DNA of 64,000 bases from Tetracentron sinense. Lineage: Eukaryota > Streptophyta > Magnoliopsida > Trochodendrales > Trochodendraceae. This document shows positions 1 through 10,378 of the stretch, piece after piece. The position numbers were made by a program, and so were the translations under genes. Positions within the stretch are counted from its first letter, which is position 1, and each line of letters begins with the position of its first letter. The DNA is taken from positions 27,164,052 through 27,228,051 of the forward strand of contig CM026565.1 in assembly GCA_015143295.1 (NCBI GenBank), written 5' to 3'. The notes beneath the pieces were generated by a model. The model searched no databases. It saw only the letters and a program-made list of their open reading frames with translations, and was not told the origin of the DNA.

Positions 1-96
1 GGGAAGAGAAGCTCAACTAATCATCAGATCAAGCAAACCAGTCTGTAGAATTTAAATGTACTGCAGGTAAGAATCTTAGAAACTTAGTTAGCATAC

Positions 97-2150
97 CATC
101 TAGAAGGTACTCCGGCGCTACATAACCCAAAGTGCCTGAAAGCTTGATGTTGTTCTTGTTTTGGGCCCCAGCAATTACAGCAAGACCGAAATCGGAGAGC
201 TGAATCAAGAAGAACCAATTGAAAAATTACAAGATTTCGGTGAATTTTCATGGATGATGATAAAATGTATCAGCAATATCATAATTTTACAAAGAAGTTA
301 TAGAGATTCTACTGATTTTAGAGGTTATACTGTTTGTGTATGACTTGTACCTTGGCATTGAAGTTGGAATCCAAAAGAATATTAGATGATTTTATATCTC
401 TATGAATCATGGGAGGGTTGCAGTTCTCATGAAGATATTCTAGTCCTCTGGTCAACATCATTGAAGACAATTGCAATTATATGAAAATTAAAAACTCTAA
501 AAGAACATTAAAATTGAATAACAAAAAATGTGGCAGAATAAACTCACCTTGCTGCATCAAGAGCAATTTTCATCCGGAGATGCCAAGTTAAAGCCGAACC
601 ATGAGAAGGTCCTACAATATTAATCAAATTTAAAAGAAAATGTACATCAATATCTTTCATAGTCTTTTATTCCTCTCCCTCCTTACTAAGCGGAGAATGA
701 AAGAAATGTAATACCGTGCAATTGAGTTTCCACCGATCCATTCTGCATCAGTTCATACACAAGAAACCTTGTATCGCCATTAATACAGTAACCCAACAGA
801 GAAACTATATTTGAATGCCGGATTTTACTTAGCAAATCCACCTCATTCTGCAATTCCAGTTGATAATTGGAGAACAAAACCATAAGACAAGAACATCAAA
901 TCCCAAAATATGGAAACCGAAATAAATTTCATGAGGACCAGTACCTCGAATTCTCTTTCAGCATCCTGTCGTCCACTGTCTAGTCTCTTCACGGCAGCGA
1001 GGAAGTTATCATCAAATCGAGCCTTATAAACACATCCAAATCCACCCTCCCCCAAAATATTACTTTCCTTGAAGTTATTTGTTGCTGATTCTAACAAGTG
1101 ATACTCAATTACAGAAACAGAACCCTTTTTACCAGTCATCCTCAAGGAATTGAACTTGCCCAAAGTTAGACCTAATGCAAGCCATTTGACAGCATTTTCA
1201 GATCAAAATTCAAACAGAAACATACACAGAAAACAAAACAAAAAGTGAAGTGGGTTTTATTAGAAAATAAGATACCTGAGCTCTGCTTGCTCTTAGGATC
1301 GAAATTTCTTGAGTTACTCTTTCGGTAAATCCAGAAACAAAACAAAGACAATATGATTGCACAAAGGACTGTGGAAGCAACAACGAGTGGTATAAGCATT
1401 TTCTTATCTAAACCTTGGTGTTCTTCTACTCTATTCTCCTGCAGCCCTGGTTTCAGAAGAAATTAAACAAAGAAGCTTCAGCACATGTACTAATCTGAGT
1501 AAGGAAAAAGCCCAAAATCCCATTAACCAAACAGTAGAAACGAATGGAATGGAAAAATAAAAACAACAGCAATTGTTGGATTCATAAAAGATGCTGATCT
1601 GAGAAAGGGAAAATGAAAAAAGAAAAGAAAAAAGAAAATATAAAAGGTGATATCAGATGCTGTTACTCATGATCAAATAATTGAATTTCAAACAGTATAG
1701 AGATTCAATTCAACCAAGAAATTTGAGCAAGAATTGTACAGTCAAATTTTAGAGCAAAAATCTCATAAATAAATTTTTAAAAAAATACGAAATATATTTA
1801 TCTTTTGCTTTTCTTATTCGTAAGTTTAAAGAACCAGATGATTTTCATATTTCTGAATTTTAAAACATTCCATCAATGAAAATAATTTACAATGAAGTGA
1901 AGAACAGAAGTGGAAAATCCCATATACCCATGAAGTAAAACAAAGAAGAAAGAAAGAAAATGGGTGTCATTGCTTGAGTACCTGGAGCAACTGCCTTCAA
2001 TGTTGCAGAAATTGGAGAAATGGGTTTACTTTCAGGGGACAAAACAGGTCCAGAAATGGAGGAAATTAAGGGCTCTGGTCTAGCTTCAGTAAATGCTATA
2101 AACAGAGGAAAAGAAAAAACCCAAATGGGTATCAGAAGAAGAAGCTTCAT
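97..2150 (-). CDS. Receptor-like protein kinase (At1g80640/At5g11020 type), 5' seven exons, partial
   Basis: Single-pass membrane kinase, inferred to signal at the plasma membrane. The ATG at 2150 starts a signal peptide ([14 protein letters not shown]) and a short Pro/Ser-rich ectodomain without LRR or lectin domain. A membrane helix lies near residues 73-97 ([16 protein letters not shown]). Exons, all GT-AG: 2150-1982, 1446-1276, 1171-945, 847-715, 611-548, 447-351, 199-97; the phases join cleanly. The kinase shows the Gly loop GEGGFG, the ATP lysine in AVKRL, the catalytic loop [11 protein letters not shown] (as LSDFGLA) and APEY, so the part seen has active-kinase residues. Exon 8 onward (the KSDVYAFG region and C-lobe) lies before base 1. 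The exon 2 acceptor at 1447 is preferred because the one five bases downstream gives an immediate stop. The At1g80640-like call rests on remembered family similarity (small ectodomain, sequence after the helix); the exact orthologue is uncertain. Confidence 0.88.
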
Positions 2151-3239
2151 CTCTCTCCCTCTCTCATGTTCAAAGTAACAGATTTATGTTTTTCTATGTT
2201 ATGGAGGCATAGATGTTTGGATCTTCTAAACCTTTTTGGATTTTTTTTCAAAATTTTCTCTTTTGCTCTCTCTCTCTCTCTGCAAAAGGAAACAAAAGAC
2301 TCTTGCAGAAAAACCAGGAAAGTTATTCTATCCTCTAATGGGGGCAAATGCATGTCAATCATGTTGCAGTTATCAAAAGATAAAGACCAAAAGCAAAGTG
2401 GAGGCAGAAAAAAGAGTTCATGGGACCTTCAATTTCAAATGACCAAATCAACCTTTTTTCTTTTTATTTTTTGGTTTCATCTACACAAATATCTCCATGG
2501 CCATGGGGTATCTTACTAAGTTTCACCAAAAAACAAAGAATAATGATTTTTTTTTTTTCTCTATAGCAATTGAAAACAGAGAAAATGGTGAAAATTGAAG
2601 AAATGAGATTATTATTTTTTGAAACAAAAGAGGAAAAAATCCAAATCCTTGAAATGGGTTTTATCCTTTTTCTTTGTTTTTTTATGTGGAGGAATAGGTT
2701 ATAGAGATCTCCATCAAACTGCTGAAAGAAAGCTGCATCATTTCATTTTCAAAACAATTGGTGTTTGGATCACATGATTGGGTCATTTTCAACAGGGCCC
2801 ATGTAAAATAATAATCACCCTTTGTTTATGGTTAGTTCATTATGTAATGGACCTCACCTTAGTACTATCATCCACCAACTGGATTGTACATTTGACTAGT
2901 TGATTCATCAATGTTGGCTCAACCATAGATATATGGAGCTGCAAGCTGGTCAATTAAGAGAATATTAAAATGCCCTGTTTCAGTAATTAAATGGGTCTAA
3001 TCGTACACTGTATTCCACCAATTGAATCTGTTTACATTTTTTTTTTGTTTTTTGTTAACAAACTAATCTCACACTATACTCAACACACACAGGAGATGAG
3101 CCACTCTCATGTGTGTGATATTAAGATCAAGTCCAAAGAGTGGAAGCTTTCCCTCAAGAATCTCCCAAACACGAAAACTTAGACTTCAAATTTGCAACAA
3201 AACAAAACTAAAGTGATTTAGAGTTTCCAATAGATCTTA
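2151..3239. other. Upstream region of the kinase gene, no coding
   Basis: Probable promoter and 5' leader of the kinase gene, read on the minus strand. A CT tract at about 2264-2282 (GA on the gene strand) lies about 115-130 bases before the ATG. The rest is AT-rich with T and A runs. Short open frames here on the plus strand are antisense to the leader or lack any family resemblance. No TATA box could be assigned confidently. Confidence 0.45.
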
Positions 3240-3515
3240 TCTTTACTATTATAATGCGAGAGGCAGGCATAGCCTGATTTTTTCAAAATCACTAAAATAT
3301 CCTTATATAAAATAAAACTTTGATTTAATGTTTGACTTTAATTCTCAAACCTCTTGCTCGTCTATCTATTTAAAGAATAGAATCACAGCCAATCACGATT
3401 GAACTCGGGGAGAGTTCAATCGTACCTGCAGATTAACATGTGTCCCTTTTAACTCCTATTAACTGTGGTTAATTCCTTCCCCTCGCTCTCATGTATCGCA
3501 CGTGCCACCCGCTAG
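3240..3515 (+). mobile_element. Small non-autonomous Helitron, copy H1
   Basis: Starts TCTTTACTATTATAATG and ends with a CTAG, flanked by A on the left and T on the right, as expected for a Helitron inserted between A and T. In sister copies the CTAG is preceded by a CACGTGC-ATC-GCACGTG hairpin and CCACCCG; here the stem is partly decayed. An internal hairpin with 11-base arms (CGATTGAACTC / GAGTTCAATCG) is at 3396-3422. It is followed by a block shared with repeat family F1 (GTCCCTTTTAACTCC and TTAACTGTGGTTAA). There is no coding capacity, so movement would need Rep/Helicase in trans. Sisters: 40798, 41219, 52317, and 18902 and 19918 on the other strand. Confidence 0.75.
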
Positions 3516-3610
3516 TTATATATAATGCTATCGAAGCTTTGAATTGGTGGATGAAATTGTCAATTTATAATCTCAATCATTGTTTGAAGCACATTATAAA
3601 TGATAGGTAG

Positions 3611-3905
3611 TGTGGAATCTGTCCGGACTGAACATCCTACCTCTGTAAGGGGTACTCTGGTACTTTCACGCTTTATTACGTAGCTCTAATACTATTAAGC
3701 ATATGGGTGGGAGACTATTAACGTTTAGATCGTAACTTAGTAATTTTCTCTCGCTCTAGATCATAGTGAAAATCTCGTCGACTTTGTGGACATACCTCAA
3801 TTTGAGAGAAACACGTAAATCTGGTTTTTTTGTGTGTGTTTTTGTTATCTATTTTTGTCTATTTTTTGTATCTCATAGATCTTGTTTAGGGTTTATTCCC
3901 TAACA
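3611..3905 (+). repeat. Solo-LTR-like remnant of a copia-type element
   Basis: Begins TGTGGAATCTGTCCGGA and ends near TAACA. About 90 bases before the end is GTGGACATACC followed by GAGAAACACGTAAATC, resembling the R/U5 part of many plant copia LTRs. A related segment is at 38921-39254. No TSD or neighbouring primer site was found, so it may be truncated. An A-rich run follows at 3939-3966. Confidence 0.4.
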
Positions 3906-4414
3906 ACAACAATTTTGTATACCCTAGCTTACCATCCAAAAAAAAAAAAAAAACAAAAAAAAACAACAATTTTGTATAAATTAAAGTGCTATTTCAAAGG
4001 TTAAATATGCCGAATTTCAATTTCATATCAAATTAAGTAGATTTTTTTTTCTCATTCCACAAAATTAATAGGTCAATTCCCATGCCACAAATTCACATGC
4101 ATCTCATAAATTATATCAACTTAGCAGACTGATAGTATAATAAATCTCATGATATCAAACGAACAATTTCTAATATCATCTTCAATTGAAACATTGTAGT
4201 AGAAAATTAACATTATTATCTCTTGGTGGGGTGTAGGTAATTTGTATAAATATAAGAGATAAGTGTAATTCAATCAACTAAGAGTCATTTCAAAAAAGGA
4301 AGCAGCATGCTAGCATTATTTACTTAGTAACACAATACTTTTATGGCACCTCCATTAGTTAGGTCCTTTTGAAGTGAGTACGTGGGTTACTCTTAGGGTT
4401 GATTGTGTGTGTAT
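3906..4414. other. AT-rich intergenic DNA, nothing recognised
   Basis: Contains two A-runs near 3939-3963, then low-complexity AT-rich sequence with stops in every frame. No family resemblance, hairpin or terminal repeat was seen. Confidence 0.5.
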
Positions 4415-5305
4415 TGATAAAAAAACTGATTTTTATTGAAAATAACTTGAGTGATTATATAAAAATTACATGAGTCTCAAGATAGAAATAATATCTCCTA
4501 AACAAATTTAAGATCTGATACTAATCTATTTCAAACTCAAATCTCCCTAGATATGAGATGAGGTACAGTGTATCTCATCTTACTTTATTACATCACTCTG
4601 TATTCTCTAAACCTATCTCTAATACCCTCCGGCAATTGCATGATCATTTGAAGAAGGATCTTGTAATTGTTACAAACAAAAAATTAGCTCGAGATCATTG
4701 AGTTTTGTTGAAAAGTCGCCAGAAAATCCAATTGTACATATTGGTGGTCAGTGTCAGTCTATGAAATCCATCATTGTCGCATCTTGTTCATCTTAGAGTA
4801 TGTCGGAGCCGGTGGTTCACTAGAGTAAACTGTCATCATTTCTCCCAATAGCACATAAAGAGAAGTCGGCCAACGGTTTGAAGGAAAAAAAAAAGAACTC
4901 GAGGATATTAATGATAGAGAGATTTCAACTAGAAATGGTAAAGGTAAAGGCTACAACTTTAGGGGAAAAACAAAAAGGAGGTGTTGGCCGGATGGGCTGC
5001 AGTGCCGCTTGCCGGAAAAACAAGATTAAAGCAAAGAAAAATTCAAAATAAGGTCCAATCGACCCGCTCTGATACCATGATAAAAAAACTAATTTTTATT
5101 GAGAATAACTTGAGTGATTATATAAAAATTACAAGAGTCTCAAGATAGAAACAATATCACATCATAATCAAATCTAATCCTAAACAAATTTAAGATTTGA
5201 TACTAATCTATTTCAAACTCAAATCTACCTAGATATGAGATGAGATACAGTGTATCTCATCTCACTTTATTACATCACTTTGTATTCTCTAAACCTATCT
5301 CTAAT
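4415..5305 (-). mobile_element. TRIM element (terminal-repeat retrotransposon in miniature)
   Basis: Two direct repeats of about 209 and 228 bases (4415-4623 and 5078-5305), each opening TGATAAAAAAACT and closing CCTATCTCTAAT, enclose about 450 non-coding bases. GCTCTGATACCA at 5066-5077, right beside the downstream repeat, is the complement of the initiator-Met primer site TGGTATCAGAGC, so the element reads on the minus strand with 5078-5305 as its 5' LTR. The 228-base copy holds about 19 bases missing from the other. No gag or pol is present. On the minus strand the outer LTR end does not begin with TG, and no TSD was found, so the outer boundary is uncertain. Confidence 0.72.
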
Positions 5306-5441
5306 GTAACGTTTTTTGATACCCTTCCAAACAAAAACAAAAAAGCATTACTTTTACACTTGGTTTCAAAAAATTTACATTAAAATTATAGAGTTTCTAT
5401 TTTAACCAATTACTTTTTGAAGCAATGATAAATGAGGAGAA

Positions 5442-5761
5442 CAATGTTTTGAAAATCGGACATGACCAGCCGGTTAGAGGAACTGGTTTAGTCGACAGTT
5501 TCAAAAAGGGTAAAATTCAGGCATAATTCAAAATTGGCATTTTACAACATAACAGGTAGAACCGGTTGATTCAACCAGAAAAATCGGGAAATTGGTATTG
5601 AAAAACTGAAAGAAAAATGGACAAAAATGATTAAAAAAATATATTTTAAAACTATTTTGAAAGTTAAAATTGTCACGAACCAATCATTCCAGTTGAATAG
5701 ATTAAACCAAGAATTTATCACCTGATCAGTTTCCCAGACAGTCTGGTTATGAAAACATTGG
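5442..5761. mobile_element. MITE of the ACCGGTT-rich family, copy 1
   Basis: Ends are inverted: CAATGTTTTGAAAATC on the left and TATGAAAACATTGG on the right. The interior is rich in ACCGGTT/AACCGG words. Three related copies lie at 39311, 42141 and 61431. Non-coding. The superfamily is not certain; hAT-like is a guess. Confidence 0.6.
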
Positions 5762-5765
5762 ACTA

Positions 5766-5990
5766 GAAGGGGCCTTAGAAAGTGATTAGAGGACCCATGG
5801 GTCCTCTACTTTAGTTAATGCCATGCCCTTATGTCTCTTTTAACCCTATTTTATCTTGGTTAATCTTAATTAAATTAAAGTTAAGATTTTTATTTTTGTA
5901 TTTTTAAAAATTAAGGTTAAATTGCTTAAACCCAGGGGCGAGTGAATCTTAAAAGTAGGGCATAGACCAATGAAGACCTGTCATTCGTTA
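5766..5990. repeat. Family F1 repeat with a perfect 20-base palindrome
   Basis: AGAGGACCCATGGGTCCTCT at 5788-5807 is a perfect palindrome. It is followed by GCCATGCCC, a TTTTAACCC block, an AT-rich middle and the core GGGGCGAGTGAATCTTAA, then GGGCATAGACCAATGAAG. This is the usual F1 order: variable hairpin, then fold-back core. Confidence 0.55.
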
Positions 5991-6124
5991 CAAAATGGCA
6001 AAAGGTAAGCTAAGAATTTTCTAAAAGAGAAACCTGGGTTTATAGAACCAAGTAGGTGATGGCAACTGGCAAGAGGTGCGTAGGCCATTAATTGCGGCCA
6101 CTTGATATATTTAGCTTAATTTCA

Positions 6125-6510
6125 AAAAATGAAATGACAATACTACCCTTATATAGTTTAATATGAGAATTAAACTTGTCACATGTTAGGTAAAGATAGT
6201 CTTTAAAAATGTCTAGCCAGTGTCTTTATTAAGGGTCCCACATCCAGATCATTTATTTTTTGGTGGTGGAGATCATGGCCCACGAAATCAACGCTTCAGT
6301 CAAAGATCGAAGGGCAGGTAGGGTGTCTCAATTAGATCTTTTGTTTCGTTGATTTTAGACTATAAAGTCATACTCGGAGAAACAATTGTCTCTGTACACC
6401 TCTCAATTGATTTCTGGTGCATATGCTTCCCATATTCTTAGCTGGTTTTCAGAAGATGACAAACATACCTCTCTGAGTTTCCATGAGAGGGAAGTTGCAA
6501 ATGGGGTTGT
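6125..6510. other. Intergenic DNA with an F1-like scrap
   Basis: Only short fragments resembling F1 (GTCTTTATTAAGGGTCCCACATCC at about 6220-6243, read as two pieces) and AT-rich sequence. No gene or complete element was seen. Confidence 0.35.
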
Positions 6511-6537
6511 TTTATTTTAATTATTGTAAATGCGCAT

Positions 6538-6620
6538 TGAAGCGGAGCTCCTCTTTTCCCTTAAACCAATGGCAGAACTGCCCCAAATTTTGAATTGAAA
6601 TGGGGAGGAGCTCCGCTTCA
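6538..6620. repeat. Inverted repeat with 16-base arms
   Basis: TGAAGCGGAGCTCCTC at 6538-6553 and its exact complement GAGGAGCTCCGCTTCA at 6605-6620 enclose a 51-base loop. A weaker copy of the same words (GTTGAAGCAGCGCTTCGGCTCC) follows. Probably the core of a fold-back MITE of unknown family. Confidence 0.6.
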
Positions 6621-7068
6621 CGCGTTGAAGCAGCGCTTCGGCTCCTATTTAAACACTTATAGTGATAGAAAACAAGAATCGGGCTTATATTTAAAAGCAA
6701 ATATAGTGACAGTAAACAAGAATTGAGTGCAGTGACCAAAAAAACAAAAAACAAGAATTGAGTGTCACTTGTTAATCCTAATTTGTATTTTTATATGATT
6801 TTAGTTGACTTGAATAGAAAATTTATAATACAAGAGGTAACCATACAATGCATGGGAAGCCCAAAAAGAAGGAAAATGATAGATTCACGTGTTAACAAAA
6901 GTATTATGAGTTAAATTTACTTATTAGGATATGTCCTTTTGCGGAGAATAATATTTACAAGTTGTCATTGAACAAGATGCATTTACTTTTGAGAACTAGA
7001 AATGTCTTTTTGAAAAAAAAAAGAAAAAAGAAATGCTTAACTTACTGCCACATTAGACTATGCAGTCC

Positions 7069-7262
7069 TTATTGGTCCATGCCCCATTTTTTACTACACA
7101 TCAATTATAGTTAAGATTTACTCATCCCTAAGGTTACACAATTTAACTTTAGTTTTTTAAAACAAAATATAATATATATATATATATATATATATTATTT
7201 TTAATTTTCTTAACCATAGTTAAATGAGTGTTAAAAGGGACACCTGGCCATGACATTAGATT
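7069..7262. repeat. F1 fold-back copy around an (AT)n tract
   Basis: The left half reads TTGGTCCATGCCCC, AATTATAGTTAAG, TTTACTCATCCCTAAGG. The right half reads CTTAACCATAGTTAA, GTTAAAAGGGACACCTGGCC, the inverted counterpart. The middle holds an AT dinucleotide run at about 7171-7195. Confidence 0.5.
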
Positions 7263-7295
7263 ACATAGTGTGGTGTGATAATCACTCTACTTTTT

Positions 7296-7392
7296 TTTTC
7301 ATCTCTTGGGTTGCACTCTTCATAAACCTTCAAATGCATGCAACAAATGCAACAAATGAATGAGACTTGAAATCTCATGATGGTAAGAATTA
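7296..7392 (+). repeat. Arm of a long-distance inverted repeat (partner 10605-10716)
   Basis: CTTGGGTTGCACTCTTCATAA, GCAACAAATGAATGA and GACTTGAAATCTCATGATGG recur inverted at 10605-10716 with minor differences. The partner is about 3.2 kb away, on the other side of the solo LTR at 8228-10373. Confidence 0.5.
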
Positions 7393-8227
7393 ATCTCGGT
7401 TATCTAAGGATAGGGGTTACAGGGTTAGACTCAAGATGGGCGCTCAACGGCCACACCAAAGCTCGAACTCGAGTTGCACGTCCCAAAAGGAGATACTCAA
7501 CCACTGGGACCCACGGTGTTAATTATAAAACGTTGAAAAAGTGGCTCAACTTTCCTACCACCTACCATGATAGAGTGCAAATTGCCAAACTACTATGATA
7601 GCTAGATTTGGTTCTCAACCCATTTGTAAATGGGTGGATTTGGTTTGGGGCTTTTTGGAACTAAGTCACAATATTTAATTAATTTGTTATAAGAAAATAT
7701 AATTGTATATTTATATTATTAATTAAATATTAAAATTACATTTATATTGGATTATAATTATAAAAATATTAATTTACAGGTTCAAGTTCATCATTGTTGT
7801 GGATAATTATCTTTGTAAATTTTTTTTCTTTTCGGCGTGCTTAGTTTTTGTTATCGACCGAATTTGAAGTTAATGCCCTAGAATGATTTTTTTTCCATCT
7901 CAGCGTACAATGCCCTAATTTTAAGACTTACTGCACTTCTTGTTTTTTTTTATGAAAATCTTTATGTTATTATTTTGGTGGTTATTGAATAACGAATTAA
8001 GCTCCCCAAAAAGGGTTTCTTGGGTATTGCAAGAATCTTGTTCAATTACGTGATCGTTTTAGAGCTTTTTTAATTCTCATGTGGTTAGGGAATTTGCCTC
8101 CATAAGCATAGTTGCACCTGTTGAACAACAAGGTCATTATAAGCTTTACTTAGATGTATTTTTTTTAGCATAGAGTTTGGTCATCTTTAATTTATTTTTA
8201 AAAGAAATTGGCGTAGATCACTACTAA
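7393..8227. other. Intergenic DNA, no gene
   Basis: A short segment near 7425-7530 (GCTCGAACTCGAGTTGCAC, then ACCACTGGGACCCA) resembles one near 52100-52180 and is probably an old SINE or LINE scrap. The rest is AT-rich with no coding signal. Confidence 0.35.
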
Positions 8228-10373
8228 TGTCATGCCCCAAAATATCCCATATGAGAAAGTGAGATCTGGCACGTGACTTACTTATCAAACCATCATGTTA
8301 GGAGTATTTAAAACATACTAAAAATATGAACCTGTAAATTTATTTAATTAATAACATAAGTAAATCCATGATCCAAAACTGCAATTGAAAATATTAAAAT
8401 CCTGATCATCCATCGTAATCCTAAACCATCAAACTAAACTAAATATAAATACAGAATAACTCCAATTACAATTTCTTATTAAATCAACTACTACTAATAA
8501 AACAAACTCAATAATAAGGCCATCTATCGTGATCCCGTTCCTTTTCAGGATGATCACTTTTAGGTTCCTCTATGTATTATTCTTCTTCCTACGTTCCGGG
8601 TATACAGATATCAAAACAGAACCTGCCAACAACAAAGTTATCGACTGAGTAACAATTTACTCCGCGTATATAATAAACAATAGTAAACAATATCTTAAAC
8701 GTTAACTTACATGCATTTAACAATTCATATTTCAGTTCACATACATAAATCAGAGTGCGGGAAACGAACAGGTACATTATGTCAATTGTTTTTTTTTTTC
8801 TTACTTTCTTACTTTATATACTTTTTATTTTATCGTTTTATGAACAACACATCCACATGTATCGGGTAATAAATTAAAATATCATTTTACCTTATATGAA
8901 AAGAGGTTACTATACTTTACTTTACCGAGATACCACTCTTCGTACATTATCCGGCACGAACAACTTAGTACATTATCCGGTGCGACGGCTTACTTACTTT
9001 TACATACTTATCGCATATTTTATGGTATTCGGTGGTGCTAAACATAATCATGCATTATCACTTTCGTGCGTCTTTTTTACTTACTTACTTACTTACTTTG
9101 CTTTTGGTCTTACTTGTAATCTTATTAGTATCCTTAATTTTCTTTTTATACATATGCATATTTTTAATTGGTGAGTACACAATGATATACATTTGGTTAA
9201 ATTATACCTAAGACTAACAGTCAAGGGTTATAGGGCATCTCACCATAACGTACCATTCCACTATGTTAACCAGGCTTAGGAAAGCTCGACTCTCATCAAA
9301 GGTTATATCACTTATAAAAACGTAAAATAAATACTTAGCTTTCATATTTTCAATAATTTAACAATCTATAATCACAATTTATCTACAATAGACATAAGTC
9401 ACAATCTAATTAAATATCAAAACCTCATTTTTAATTGAGATCAATATCATAATTATACCACATATTTTATTAATAATAATTCTCATGGATTATAATCACT
9501 AAAATCATACTAACATATAATCATAATCTCACAAATAATTCATCTCAATCATTCAAATTTCTTCATACCTTCAATTCAACTCCATAGATTCATCACATCC
9601 TCATATATTCACATACATTCAATATAAATTCTCAATCCCCTTTTTGAAGCAGAAACGAAGTATAAACATGGTTATTCATATCCTAATTTAACGATTCATG
9701 AAATAATAAATCAAGAACGACAAAAATTCATAAATCTTACTTATTTTGACGTTCTTACTTATATCTATCTCTTTTAATTTTTTTTCTAGATTAATGTTCA
9801 AGATATGGAAAACTAGGTTCATTACTTACCTCACTTGATCCTTTCCCTACGATCTATCACTTGCGAATAAGGCTCGATGTCGATCTTTAAGTCTCCTTTT
9901 TCCTTAGTCTGATCTAATCCTTGAACTCCTTAAGTTTCCCCCTTTTGATCTCTTAGAAAATTCTTTATTTTCTCTCTTATAGGTTTAGAAGTTTATAGAA
10001 ACCCTAACTCAGGAGTTGGAGGATTATTTATAGAGTTTGGGAACCCCAGGGAGTTATAAAAATCACAAAATCGTGCAACACGAGAAAAACCTTGCGTCGG
10101 GCGATCAATCGCTGCCGGAGGGCAATCGATCATCGTCGGTCGGCGATCGACCGGCCAGTGCGTCGATCTCCAATTTTTTTTTAAAAGTCTTTTGCTACTT
10201 TTTATTTTTCTTTTATTTCATGCAATTTATTTCTAAAAACGAGTTAAATTGAACAAAATAAATGAGTTTTCTTATTCGAGATTTCACACATAAATTTCTC
10301 AGAGGATTAATGCATAAAATCAAATATATTTATCTAGAAAAATTAAATCAGGAATTTAATTCGGGTTTTTACA
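8228..10373 (-). mobile_element. Solo LTR, about 2.15 kb, gypsy-like, with TSD ACTAA
   Basis: Opens TGTCATGCCCCAAAATATCC and closes AATTCGGGTTTTTACA, with ACTAA directly on both sides (8223-8227 and 10374-10378). On the minus strand it reads TGTAAAAACCCGAATT to GGGGCATGACA, the usual TG...CA form. There is no primer site, polypurine tract or coding region, so it is best read as a solo LTR left by recombination between the two LTRs of an element. GATCGATC-type words cluster at 10100-10165. A relative lies at 43439-45655. The gypsy assignment rests on LTR length and end sequence only. Confidence 0.75.
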
Positions 10374-10378
10374 ACTAA

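Noticed and set aside
2166..2519. 117-codon frame on the plus strand opposite the kinase leader
   Set aside because: Low-complexity (CT tract, T runs) and antisense to a gene leader; no motif.
7377..7598. 73-codon frame
   Set aside because: Overlaps a dispersed SINE/LINE-like scrap that recurs near 52100; not coding.
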